A stretch of 64,000 bases of DNA from Georgenia sp. SYP-B2076. Its GTDB lineage: Bacteria > Actinomycetota > Actinomycetes > Actinomycetales > Actinomycetaceae. Position 1 is the first letter of the stretch, and every line of letters starts with the position of its first letter. A program made the position numbers and the translations under genes. Below are positions 24,689-33,463 of the stretch, in pieces. The notes beneath the pieces were generated by a model. That model ran no database searches. It saw only the letters and a program-made list of their open reading frames with translations, and was not told where the DNA came from. The stretch covers positions 124,001 to 188,000 of the forward strand of contig NZ_RXOZ01000031.1 of NCBI RefSeq assembly GCF_003991205.1, in the 5' to 3' direction.

Positions 24689-25804
24689 ATGACACGGGGG
24701 GTGCTCGTCCATGAGTGGCTGGCCAGAGCCGGCGGATCGGAGAACGTCTTCGAGGCCATGGCCGAGGTCTTCCCGGACGCCGATCTGCTGTGCCTGTGGA
24801 ACGATCACCCGGAGCGATTCGGAAGCCGAGCGGTCGCAGAGACCTGGCTGGGACGAACGGGCTTGCGCAGGAACAAGACGCTCGCGCTGCCCCTGATGCC
24901 GGGGACCTGGAGGGGCCGGCGGCCGGGCGGGTACGACTGGGCGCTGGTCAGCTCCCACCTGTTCGCTCATCACGTGACCTTCGCCGCCACGGCGCCGCAC
25001 TTCCGCAAGTATGTGTTCGTCCACAGCCCTGCCCGCTACATCTGGAACCCCGAGCTCGACGCCCGCGGCGCCGGGCTGGCCCCCCGCATGGTGGCACCCG
25101 CGCTGCGCACCCTCGATCGCGCCCGCGCGCAGGAGGCTCACGCGATCGCTGCCAACTCCCGGTTCGTCCAGCAACGCATCCGGCAGGCGTGGCACCGGGA
25201 CTCCGTAGTCATCTACCCGCCGGTCCAGGTCGAACGCATCCAGCAGGTGCCGACCTGGTCGGAATGCCTCGATGAGGACGATGCCGGCATCCTGGGCTCC
25301 CTGCCAGAGACCTTCCTGCTCGGCGCGTCCCGGTTCATCCAGTACAAACGGCTCGACCTGGTGATTGAGGCAGGCGAGGCCAGCGGGCTCCCGGTCGTCC
25401 TGGCGGGATCCGGACCTCTGCGCCAGGAGCTCGCCGCGCTGGCGGCCAGGGCGTCCGTGCCCGTCGTGATCGTTGAGGCGCCAAGCGACACCCTGTTGTT
25501 CGCTCTTTACGAACGCGCCCTCGCTCTCGTCTTCCTGGCGGTCGAGGACTTCGGGATCGTCCCGGTGGAGGCCATGGCCGCCGGTGCCCCGGTCATCGCC
25601 AGGAGGATGGGCGGGGTCGCCGAGACCGTCCAGGACAGCCGCACCGGAGTCCTCGTCGACGACGTCGGCCGCGCCTCGCTGCGTCGCGCGGTGGAGCAGG
25701 TGACCTCGTTGGACAGGGACGCCCCCAGACACCGAGCGCGCGACTTCTCGGCCGCGCGGTTCGGCCGGGAGCTGCGGGGCTGGATGGCGGAGGAGCTCTC
25801 CTGA
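24689..25804 (+). CDS. Glycosyltransferase, GT4 family
   Basis: A 371-residue GT-B enzyme likely to add a sugar to a lipid-linked intermediate on the cytoplasmic face. GGSENVFEAMAEVFPDADLL opens the acceptor-binding half. The donor half shows FLLGASRFIQYKRLDLVIEA, VVLAGSGPL and the GT4 signature FLAVEDFGIVPVEAMAAGAP with the conserved Glu pair. GGAGGAG begins 13 bases before the ATG. It opens the plus-strand side of the polysaccharide locus, followed 30 bases later by a GT2 gene, so the two are probably co-transcribed. Donor sugar unknown; mannose- or rhamnose-type enzymes look similar. Confidence 0.9.
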   Translation: MTRGVLVHEWLARAGGSENVFEAMAEVFPDADLLCLWNDHPERFGSRAVAETWLGRTGLRRNKTLALPLMPGTWRGRRPGGYDWALVSSHLFAHHVTFAATAPHFRKYVFVHSPARYIWNPELDARGAGLAPRMVAPALRTLDRARAQEAHAIAANSRFVQQRIRQAWHRDSVVIYPPVQVERIQQVPTWSECLDEDDAGILGSLPETFLLGASRFIQYKRLDLVIEAGEASGLPVVLAGSGPLRQELAALAARASVPVVIVEAPSDTLLFALYERALALVFLAVEDFGIVPVEAMAAGAPVIARRMGGVAETVQDSRTGVLVDDVGRASLRRAVEQVTSLDRDAPRHRARDFSAARFGRELRGWMAEELS

Positions 25805-25833
25805 GCGAGGGCCTAGCAGCGACGACGGGATCG

Positions 25834-26817
25834 GTGGAACCGCGACCGGATGAGGCCGCCGTTCGGCCGCCGGGGCACCCGCGGCTTGCCCTCTGCATCG
25901 TGAACTACTTCAGCCACCAGGGGGTGGCGCGGGTCCTCGACTCCCTCCGGCCCTCGGTCCTCGACACGCCCGTGCTCGTGGTCTGCGTGGACAACAGCGG
26001 CGACGCGCAGGAGGCCCAGCGCCTCGCGGGAGTCCTCGACGCCCACCAGGACGGCGTCGACGTCGACGTCGAGCTGATCACTGCCGAGGCGAACCTGGGA
26101 TACGGCGCCGGCAACAACCTCGCCGTCGCCCACGCCTTGGAGACGGGGGTCGAGGTGATCGTCATCTGCAACCCGGACACCGTCTTCGAGAGCGGGTCCC
26201 TGGCGTCGCTGCACCGCGAGGTGACACGGGGCAGCCCCAGTATCTGGGGTGCGACGACGCTCGAGGATGGCGCCGTCCTGAGCGGCCTCAGCAGGATGTC
26301 GGCGTGGACCTGCCGCGGCCGTCCGATCCCTCGGCGGGGAGCGGCGCAGGTAAAGCCGGGGGCGCTGGTCTACCCGGACGGGCACCTCATGGCCGTGTCG
26401 GCGCAGATCTGGCGCGCGACCGGCGGGTTTTCCGAGGACTTCTTCCTCTACTACGAGGAGGCGGACCTCACCCTGCGGGCGCGGGAGCGGGGCATCGAGG
26501 TCCGAACCGTTCCCGGCTTCGTCGTCAGGCACGAGCGTGGCATCGCGACGGGCAGCGGTGAGGCGGTCACGCAGCGAGGGCGCGCCGCCCTCATCCACGC
26601 CTCGAGGAGCTCCGTCATCTTCGCCGCCACGCATCGGCCCGGACGCCTGGTCTGCGTCGTCGCCTCCCGGGTGGCCCTCGCCGCCGCGCTCCTCGCGCGG
26701 GGCGAGGCATGTAGGAGCGGATGGGTGCTCCGGGGTGCGGCCGGCGGCCTCGCCTGGATGTGGCGCGCGCGGCTGAGCGAGCACCACGGCGCCGTGCCCG
26801 CCCCCGGACGCCGCTGA
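25834..26817 (+). CDS. Glycosyltransferase, GT2 family (rhamnosyltransferase-like)
   Basis: A 327-residue GT-A enzyme. LALCIVNYFSHQGVARVLDS begins the fold at residue 19. ANLGYGAGNNLAV is typical of rhamnosyltransferase-like GT2 proteins, and the DXD-type motif is in VICNPDTVF. The catalytic end has FFLYYEEADLTLRARERG, with the acidic ED/EE pair. The C-terminal helix region may touch the membrane. The GTG at 25834 gives a normal N-terminus; the frame is open upstream but without a better start. Co-directional with the GT4 gene and convergent with the Wzy polymerase, with only 15 bases between stop codons. Confidence 0.87.
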   Translation: MEPRPDEAAVRPPGHPRLALCIVNYFSHQGVARVLDSLRPSVLDTPVLVVCVDNSGDAQEAQRLAGVLDAHQDGVDVDVELITAEANLGYGAGNNLAVAHALETGVEVIVICNPDTVFESGSLASLHREVTRGSPSIWGATTLEDGAVLSGLSRMSAWTCRGRPIPRRGAAQVKPGALVYPDGHLMAVSAQIWRATGGFSEDFFLYYEEADLTLRARERGIEVRTVPGFVVRHERGIATGSGEAVTQRGRAALIHASRSSVIFAATHRPGRLVCVVASRVALAAALLARGEACRSGWVLRGAAGGLAWMWRARLSEHHGAVPAPGRR

Positions 26818-26832
26818 GCGTGCACCGGGCAG

Positions 26833-28179
26833 TTACCCCCTGGCGAGGATCGGCATCGCAGGGTCCGCCTGACTGGCGCGCTCCGTGTACCGCACGAGGC
26901 CGACGGCCAGCCCCGCGAGGAGCCAGATGACGGCGTTCCACGGGTTGATGTCCAGGACATCCACCGACAGGGACCGCCACACGAGCATCGCCGCGCTGGT
27001 GACCACCACGGCGGCGGCCAGCCGGTCCTCGACGTGCCGGGTCACCACGGGGAGGATGAGCGCGCAAAGCAGCAGCGCGAGGATCGTGACCCCGAGGACG
27101 CCGCCCTCCAGGTAGAGCTTGAGCCAGCTGTTGTCGACAGTCGCGGACTGGTGGACGGCGGTGTCGATGCCCACGCCGTCGCGGGTCAGCACGGCGTTCC
27201 GGGCGTAGCCGCCAAAACCGTCGCCGACGAACCAGGGGCCACCGGCGCCGAGCCTGTCCAGCCACTGGGCGGCGCGGGACGCCGCGCTGCTGTCCTCGCC
27301 GGCGACGATCTCGCCGACCGAACCCACGACCCGGCGGAAGGCGCCGTCGTCGGTCAGCACCAGAGCGGTCGCCGCGCCCGCGAAGCAGCCGACGACGAGG
27401 CGCTGGCGGCCGGAGAGGAAGGCCATGCTCACCACCACGCCGATGACGAGACCGAGGATCGCCCCGCGAGACCCGGACAGGAAGACCCCCAGGACGAAGA
27501 CGCCCGCCGAGATCAGCATCACGAACGTGCGCCCGACCGGGAGCGTCCCCCGTGAGGACCCCATCGCGACGGCAAGCACGCACAGCATCGCCCCGAGGCT
27601 GAGGAGCAGGCCCAGGTCGTTGGGGTTGCCGAGGAACCCAGTGTACCGGGTGAGCCAGTTGTGACGGGAGGGGTCGTGCGTCGTGCCGCTGGTGAGCAGC
27701 CCGCCCCACGTGCCGCCGAGCAACCCCGCCAGCTGGAGGAGCACGCCGCCGACCTGCAGCCAGCAGGTGAGGAACAGCGAACGGCCCACGGCGCGGAGAT
27801 GCCCACGGCCCGACCCCAGAAAGACCAGGGGCACGAACATCACCCAGTTGACCAGGCGGGCGGCCCCGTACGCCGGGCTGGGCGCTCCCACCGCCAGGGC
27901 CAGCAGGAGTGCCACGAAGAGCAGGAGCAGCAAGGCCTGCGGGATGCGCAGGCGGCCAGGCCGGTGCAGCACGCACGCGGCGACCACCACGGCGAGGAGG
28001 AGCCGCGCACCCGTCCCGAGCGGCCCGACGGCCGGCGCCAACGTCGTCACGGGCAGGATCAGGGAGACCGCCGTGCGGGTGAGGAGCCAGGGCGCCGTCG
28101 CACCCGCGGCCGCCGTCGCACCGTCGCGCGCCGGCGTCGACGGCGACGGCGGGGAGACCCCTGCTGGGGCGACGGTCAC
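26833..28179 (-). CDS. O-antigen ligase/polymerase-like membrane protein (Wzy-type)
   Basis: A 448-residue membrane protein with about ten to twelve hydrophobic helices. A large outer loop (around 270-345) contains FLGNPNDLGLLLSLGAML upstream and the Wzy_C-like FLSGSRGAILGLVIG, then WFVGDGFGGYARNAV and VDNSWLKLYLEGGVLG, as in O-antigen polymerases and ligases. In a Wzx/Wzy pathway it would link repeat units outside the membrane. The GTG at 28179 overlaps the stop codon of the upstream glycosyltransferase by four bases (GTGA), so the pair is translationally coupled. The frame open further upstream reads in the glycosyltransferase and is ignored. Confidence 0.86.
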   Translation of the reverse strand: MTVAPAGVSPPSPSTPARDGATAAAGATAPWLLTRTAVSLILPVTTLAPAVGPLGTGARLLLAVVVAACVLHRPGRLRIPQALLLLLFVALLLALAVGAPSPAYGAARLVNWVMFVPLVFLGSGRGHLRAVGRSLFLTCWLQVGGVLLQLAGLLGGTWGGLLTSGTTHDPSRHNWLTRYTGFLGNPNDLGLLLSLGAMLCVLAVAMGSSRGTLPVGRTFVMLISAGVFVLGVFLSGSRGAILGLVIGVVVSMAFLSGRQRLVVGCFAGAATALVLTDDGAFRRVVGSVGEIVAGEDSSAASRAAQWLDRLGAGGPWFVGDGFGGYARNAVLTRDGVGIDTAVHQSATVDNSWLKLYLEGGVLGVTILALLLCALILPVVTRHVEDRLAAAVVVTSAAMLVWRSLSVDVLDINPWNAVIWLLAGLAVGLVRYTERASQADPAMPILARG

Positions 28180-29357
28180 GGGCGCTCCCCGGCGAGGGCC
28201 CCGCGCTCGCGGGCGAGCACCCGGCGCGCCCCGGCGAGGGCCCCGCGCTCGGCGCCGATGCGCTCCAGGAGCTGCACGAGCTCCTCGTCCGGCCGCTTCG
28301 CCCGCCACCGCTCGCCCGCGTCACGGGCCTCGTCCCGGCACGCCCTCAGGAGGTCACGGTCGGCGCCGAACCGGCAGATCGCTTCGGCGACGGCGTCCGC
28401 GGTGGCGTCCACGAGCACCCCGCCGCCGCCCCGGAGGATCTCCGCGGTGCCGCCGCGGGCGTACCCGATGACGGGTACGCCCGCCTGGAGCGCCTCGACG
28501 GTGACCCGGCCGAAGGCCTCGTTGCGGGAGAGCACCAGGGCGGCGTCGGCGTCGGCGAGCAACGACGCGACGTCGCGCGACGGCGGGTGCACCGTGACGC
28601 TGCCGCCGAGACCCGACCGGGCGATCCGGGCACGCAGCCGCGCCACCGACCTGGTGGGGCCGCCGCCGTAGATGTCCAGGCGCACGTCCGCGCCCCCCGC
28701 GAGCGCGAGCGAGACGGCGTCCACCGCCTCCTCCTGGTTCTTGTCGCCGCCGATGGTGCCGAGCATGAGCAGGCGCAGCCGGCCGCCGTCGACACGGGCG
28801 GGTGCGGGCGCAGGCGGTAGCCGCACCGGCGGGTTGATGACCGTGGAGGCCCTGCCCACCTGGCGTGCGACGTACGACGAGATGCTGACGACCTCGGTGG
28901 ACCACCTCGCGATCAGCGCGATGATCGCCGCCTTGGGCAGCAGGCTCCGCAGGGTCGGGTTGGTGCGGAGGGACTCGCGGACCACGGTGACGGCCGGGAC
29001 GCCCAGGCTGCTCGCCGCCATCAGGGCCGCCGGGGCCACCGCCGAGTTCAGGACCAGGACGTCCGGCCGGTCCTCCCGCAGGTGCCTCACGAACTGCGCC
29101 CGGTCCCGGGCGATCTGCAGCAGGCGGACCACGCCGACCAGCCCGGCGCCCCGCCTGCTCATCCACCACCGGTTGCGGCCGTGCCTGAGGAGGCCGGGAG
29201 CCAGGCCGTCCTCGACGAGCCTGTCCGCCAGGGGCCCGGGGCCGGGCAGCCACACCCGGACGTCGTGCCCACGAGCCCGGGCGGTGCGCACCAGGGACAG
29301 CAGGCTCTGCTCCGCGCCGGCGAGGTCGGCGCTGTGGCTGACGAAGGACACTCTCAT
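28176..29357 (-). CDS. Glycosyltransferase, GT4 family
   Basis: A 393-residue GT-B enzyme. The N-terminal half opens with SFVSHSADLAGAEQSLLSLV, as in GT4 enzymes. The donor half carries LLMLGTIGGDKNQEEAVDA, and ALVLSRNEAFGRVTVEALQA with the conserved Glu-x7-Glu, then GVPVIGYARGGTAEIL. Its last four bases are the first four of the Wzy gene. Together with the two plus-strand transferases and the one at 31007 this gives four candidate sugar-adding steps, consistent with a repeat unit of about five sugars including the primer. That count is inference only. Confidence 0.9.
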   Translation of the reverse strand: MRVSFVSHSADLAGAEQSLLSLVRTARARGHDVRVWLPGPGPLADRLVEDGLAPGLLRHGRNRWWMSRRGAGLVGVVRLLQIARDRAQFVRHLREDRPDVLVLNSAVAPAALMAASSLGVPAVTVVRESLRTNPTLRSLLPKAAIIALIARWSTEVVSISSYVARQVGRASTVINPPVRLPPAPAPARVDGGRLRLLMLGTIGGDKNQEEAVDAVSLALAGGADVRLDIYGGGPTRSVARLRARIARSGLGGSVTVHPPSRDVASLLADADAALVLSRNEAFGRVTVEALQAGVPVIGYARGGTAEILRGGGGVLVDATADAVAEAICRFGADRDLLRACRDEARDAGERWRAKRPDEELVQLLERIGAERGALAGARRVLARERGALAGERP

Positions 29358-29562
29358 CGCAGCGGTTCACCACCGATCCTCGGGCGACGGTCGAGGGCGA
29401 CGCTAGCGGCCCGGCGGCGCGCCCGTGACCGCTTCGGAAACGCACCATGACGACGGCCCCGCGGGCGCCGCCCGATACCGACGAATACGCCCGTCAATTT
29501 TCCCCGTGGCGCGACCGCCCCGTGGAACACTGACGAGAATCCTGATGGAGGGAGACCGGTCG

Positions 29563-31017
29563 GTGGAGCTGCGCGGCTACATGGCGGTGCTACGCAAGCG
29601 GTGGATCACCGTCGTGCTGGTCACGCTGGCAGCAGTCGCGGTGTCGGCGGTGGTGACCTTCACGACGACGCCGACCTATACCGCTGCGACGAGGATGTTC
29701 TTCTCGGTCCAGGGGGGCGGATCGATCACCGACCTCAACCAGGGCTCGACCTTCACCGAGCGGCAGATGGCGTCCTACGCCGCGGTGGTGACCACCCCGC
29801 TCGTGCTCGAGCCCGTGGTGGACCGGCTCGACCTCCCGGTGGACGCGGTCGAGCTCGCCGAGACCGTCACCGCCTCGGCACCGGCCGAGACGGTGATCCT
29901 CACGATCGAGGCGACGGACGAAGACCCGGCGCTGGCGGCCGACGTTGCCAACGCCGTCGCCGACCAGCTCGCCGCGACGATCGCGACGATCTCCCCGCCC
30001 ACCCCGGAGGGCGCCGAGGCCGTGCGCGCCACGGTGCTCACCCCCGCCACGCCGCCGCCGGCGCCGTCCGCTCCTCATACCCGGCTCTACCTCGCGCTGG
30101 GCCTGCTCGTCGGGGCCACCCTGGGTGTCTGCGTGGCCGTGCTGCGCGGCGTCCTCGACACACGGGTCAGGACCGCCGAGGACGTCGCCGCGCTCACCGC
30201 CAGTGCGGTGCTGGGCACGGTCGGGTTCGACCGGTCGGGAACCACGCACCCGGTGTTCATGCAGGACGAGCCCCTGGGCCCCCGGGCGGAGGCCGTGCGG
30301 CGGGTACGCACCAACCTGCAGTTCGTGGACCTCGTCGACCGCCCCGGCTCGATCGTCGTCACGTCGTCGGTCCCGGCGGAGGGGAAGTCCACCGTCGCCA
30401 TCAACCTCGCGGTCGCCCTCGCGGACGCCGGGGCGCGCGTCGTCCTCGTGGATGCCGACCTGCGGCGGCCCTCGGTGGCCGCGTACCTGGGCCTGGAGGG
30501 TGGCGTCGGCCTGACGACGGTGCTCATCGGGCGCGCCGAGCTCGCGGACGTCGTCCAGCCCTGGCACGGCACGTCCCTGAGCGTCCTGCCCTCCGGCGCA
30601 CTGCCGCCGAACCCGAGCGAGCTGCTCGGCTCCCCCGCGATGACGACGTTGCTCGCCCACCTCACCCGCACCTACGACATCGTGGTCCTGGACAGCCCGC
30701 CGCTGCTGCCGGTGGCCGACGCCGCCGTGCTCGCCAAGCTCGGGGGCGGCACGCTCCTCGTCGCCGGCGCCGACCGGTGCCGCAAGGCCATGCTCCGCGA
30801 ATCGCTCGAGATGCTCGAGATGGTCGGCGCGCGCGTCCTGGGCATCGTGCTCAACAAGTCCGGCCGACGTGACGGCGGCGGGTACTACTCCTCCTACGCG
30901 CCGGAGGGACCGGCAGCGGCCGGGCGGCGGAGGGCGTCGCGCGCCGGAACGGCGACGGAGACCCGCTCCCGACCGGCGACGCGGGACGCGAAGGCGTCCA
31001 CGCCGATCACTCGCTGA
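29563..31017 (+). CDS. Polysaccharide co-polymerase / BY-kinase (Wzz-Wzc type, CpsCD-like fusion)
   Basis: A 484-residue protein controlling chain length and export. Residues 1-200 form a Wzz domain between two membrane helices (about 15-36 and 170-195). The cytoplasmic part is a bacterial tyrosine kinase: Walker A SVPAEGKSTVAINLAVAL, Walker A' VVLVDADLRRPS, and Walker B IVVLDSPPLLPVADA. A short tyrosine cluster, YYSSY, near the C-terminus is the likely autophosphorylation site. GTG 29563 is chosen because GGAGGGAG lies eight bases before it; an ATG at 29545 is also in frame. Its 3' end overlaps the convergent glycosyltransferase at 31007 by 11 bases. Confidence 0.9.
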   Translation: MELRGYMAVLRKRWITVVLVTLAAVAVSAVVTFTTTPTYTAATRMFFSVQGGGSITDLNQGSTFTERQMASYAAVVTTPLVLEPVVDRLDLPVDAVELAETVTASAPAETVILTIEATDEDPALAADVANAVADQLAATIATISPPTPEGAEAVRATVLTPATPPPAPSAPHTRLYLALGLLVGATLGVCVAVLRGVLDTRVRTAEDVAALTASAVLGTVGFDRSGTTHPVFMQDEPLGPRAEAVRRVRTNLQFVDLVDRPGSIVVTSSVPAEGKSTVAINLAVALADAGARVVLVDADLRRPSVAAYLGLEGGVGLTTVLIGRAELADVVQPWHGTSLSVLPSGALPPNPSELLGSPAMTTLLAHLTRTYDIVVLDSPPLLPVADAAVLAKLGGGTLLVAGADRCRKAMLRESLEMLEMVGARVLGIVLNKSGRRDGGGYYSSYAPEGPAAAGRRRASRAGTATETRSRPATRDAKASTPITR

Positions 31018-31882
31018 GCAGCCTCGCGAGATCTGCGGGTCCGTAGGCCTCGGCGATGATCCGGTCGTTCCTGCCGCCTGTGACGTTGCCGTCCCGCAAC
31101 GAGCTCGCCTGCGAGCGCAACGTGGTCGGGAACTCCTGGGGTGAACGGCCGACCTGGCGGATCCTGAACTGATGGCGCAGCGCCGCCAGGTGCAGCCAGA
31201 CGTCGTCGGCGGCCTGGCACGCGGCACGAAAGCCCTCGCCGGACCTCCGGAGCTGGTCGAGCAGCCCCGGCGGGTAGATCACCCCGGAGACGCCCGTGGC
31301 GAAGTTCCGGACGTGCGGTTCGGGGCCCTGGCAGGGCCGCCAGGTCGCGTACGGGGCGATGCGGTCGCCGGCGAGCCCGACCACGTGCGCCCGGAGGCAG
31401 CTGACCACATCGGGCCGTTCCTCGTAAGCCGTGACGAGCTGCCTCAGCCAGGTGCGCGGGTACAGGGTGTCGTCGTCCGCGGTCACCAACGCCACGGCAT
31501 GGTCATCGATCGAGCGCACGTAGGGGTAGTACTTGGTGTGCGGCCCGAAGTCCTCGGTCCCGAGGATCTCCAGGCCCCGCGCCTGCAGCCGCCGCAGGGC
31601 CGCCGGGAACCGGCTGCGATCCAGCTCGTGGTCGACCCACAGGATCAGGCGCGCGGGCCTCTCCACGCCGCGCGCGATGGACTCGATGGCGTAGTGCACC
31701 GAGCGTATGCGCGCTCCGTGGGTGGTGAGGGAGACGACGACGTGCGCGTCCCCCAGGACCGACCTCCGCCCGAACCTGTTGCGCGCGGCCAGGAGCAGCT
31801 GGCGCAGCCCGATCCCGAGCCGTCTCCCCCACACGCGTGGCCCGACGAGCATCGGCGGCCCACCCTTCGAGACCGCCTTCAC
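31007..31882 (-). CDS. Putative glycosyltransferase of the polysaccharide locus
   Basis: A 291-residue cytoplasmic protein. It looks like a GT-A type transferase: VVSLTTHGARIRSVHYAIES near residue 48, a DXD-like VTADDDTLYPRTWLRQLV, and FATGVSGVIYPPGLL with QAADDVWLHLAALR, the last resembling a catalytic acidic pair. It matches a group of poorly studied glycosyltransferase-like proteins in capsule loci. GGAGAGG lies just before the GTG start. It overlaps the end of the BY-kinase gene and follows the Wzx gene by 18 bases on the same strand, so it belongs to that transcript. Confidence 0.7.
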   Translation of the reverse strand: MKAVSKGGPPMLVGPRVWGRRLGIGLRQLLLAARNRFGRRSVLGDAHVVVSLTTHGARIRSVHYAIESIARGVERPARLILWVDHELDRSRFPAALRRLQARGLEILGTEDFGPHTKYYPYVRSIDDHAVALVTADDDTLYPRTWLRQLVTAYEERPDVVSCLRAHVVGLAGDRIAPYATWRPCQGPEPHVRNFATGVSGVIYPPGLLDQLRRSGEGFRAACQAADDVWLHLAALRHQFRIRQVGRSPQEFPTTLRSQASSLRDGNVTGGRNDRIIAEAYGPADLARLLSE

Positions 31883-31900
31883 GGGATCCTCTCCTTCGCA

Positions 31901-33262
31901 TCATCTCGCGCCCGCATGACGCACCCGCCCCTCCACGAAGGCGACGACGGCGCGGAGGTCGCGGGCCCTCACGCCGTAGAACTCCGCCATGCGCATCCCC
32001 TCGAACCGGCGCATGAAGTAGATGTTGAGGTTGCTCGAGACGAGGTTCCCGGCGAGGGTCGCCAGGGCCGCGCCGACCGCCCCCGTCGCGGGCACCAGGG
32101 CCACCAGCAGCACCACGTTGACCAGGCAGGCGACCACCAGCGCCACGCTGCGCAGCCCCGGGCGCCCGCGGGCCGAGAGCCCGGCGCCGGCGATCGACCC
32201 AGGGGTGCCCAGCACCACCGCCAGGATCATGATCTCGGCCACGAGGACGGCCCCCGAGAAGTCCCGCCCGAACACGATCGGAAGCCACCAGGGCAGCGTC
32301 AGCCCCACGGCAAGGCCGACGAGCGCGGACGCGGCGCTCGAGATCCGGGCGCTCGCGCCCAGGCGCGCCGAGGCCCGGTCGGACGCGTCCGCGGCAAAGC
32401 TGACGTCCCGGACCGCCGCGTTGATCACCAGCGGCACCTCGCTGACGTTCACGGCCACGACGTACAGGCCCAGCTCGTACGCGCTCGACAGCGGCGTCAT
32501 CAGGAGCTGGTCCACCCGGGCGAGCAGTATCCCCGAGAGCGACCCGACCCAGATCCTCGCGCCGTAGTTCAGCAGCCGGGCCCGGCCGGCCGCGTCCTCG
32601 GGCCGCGGCCGACCGGCCAACATCACCCTCCGCAGCGGCAGGTACATCACCCCGGACAGGACGGCGGCTGCCACGGTGACGAGGGTCGCCGTCAGCGGCG
32701 TGAGATGGCCGACGACGGCCAGCGCCGCGACGCCGACGAGCTTGATCAGCGAGCTGGCGATCCGCTCGCGCGCGACCAGCTCCCAGAGGTGGAAGCCGGA
32801 CGCCGCTGCCCTCAGGACCCCGACGCACAGCGCCGGGACGATCGCGAGGCTCGCGATGACGATCAGCGCCTCGATGGCGTCGTCGGAGGCGGCGAGTCGT
32901 CCCGCGAGCGCGATCGCAGCGGTCGTCGAGACCAGCCCGGCGAGGACGACGATGCCGAGCCCGCGCCGCGTCACCCGGGCGGCCACCCCCGACGTGCGGG
33001 CGATGGCATAGGTGACCGACTCCGGGACGCCGAGCGTGGCGGCGATCGTGGCGAGGGCGAACGGCGCCGTAGCCGCGGCGAGGGCGCCGCGCCCCTCGAC
33101 CCCCAACGACTGGGCGAGGATCGGGGCGGACGCGAGTGCCGCGAACGCCGGAAAAGCGTTCCCCGCGATGGTCGTCGCGATGTTTCTGACCACGCGCGCG
33201 GAGGACGATGACGCCAAGGTCCGGGCGTCGCCCCGACGGTGACCGCTCCTGTCCTCTGCCAT
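31901..33262 (-). CDS. Oligosaccharide flippase (Wzx-type, MOP superfamily)
   Basis: A 453-residue protein with about twelve to fourteen membrane helices. NIATTIAGNAFPAFAALAS and ILAQSLGVEGRGALAAATAP at the N-terminus are typical of polysaccharide flippases. The central NYGARIWVGSLSGILLARVD and YVVAVNVSEVPLVI also fit. Role: moving the lipid-linked repeat unit across the membrane for Wzy. AAGGA lies eight bases before the ATG. The gene is upstream of the glycosyltransferase at 31007 on the same strand and 200 bases from the priming transferase gene. Confidence 0.9.
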   Translation of the reverse strand: MAEDRSGHRRGDARTLASSSSARVVRNIATTIAGNAFPAFAALASAPILAQSLGVEGRGALAAATAPFALATIAATLGVPESVTYAIARTSGVAARVTRRGLGIVVLAGLVSTTAAIALAGRLAASDDAIEALIVIASLAIVPALCVGVLRAAASGFHLWELVARERIASSLIKLVGVAALAVVGHLTPLTATLVTVAAAVLSGVMYLPLRRVMLAGRPRPEDAAGRARLLNYGARIWVGSLSGILLARVDQLLMTPLSSAYELGLYVVAVNVSEVPLVINAAVRDVSFAADASDRASARLGASARISSAASALVGLAVGLTLPWWLPIVFGRDFSGAVLVAEIMILAVVLGTPGSIAGAGLSARGRPGLRSVALVVACLVNVVLLVALVPATGAVGAALATLAGNLVSSNLNIYFMRRFEGMRMAEFYGVRARDLRAVVAFVEGRVRHAGAR

Positions 33263-33463
33263 TCACGATCCTTCGCGTGGATGCCTTGCAACGCATCCGA
33301 ACCGGCCGAGGAATGTGCTGCGGCGTGTGTTGCCGCACCGTCGCGATGCTAGCCGAACACCGGAGGCGATTCGGCGCTTTTCCCGTCCTGTCCGTTCCGG
33401 CCCGGCCCTGCCGAGCTGCCCCGCCCTGCCGGGGGTGCGCAGCACGGCATCCCCTGCGGGCCG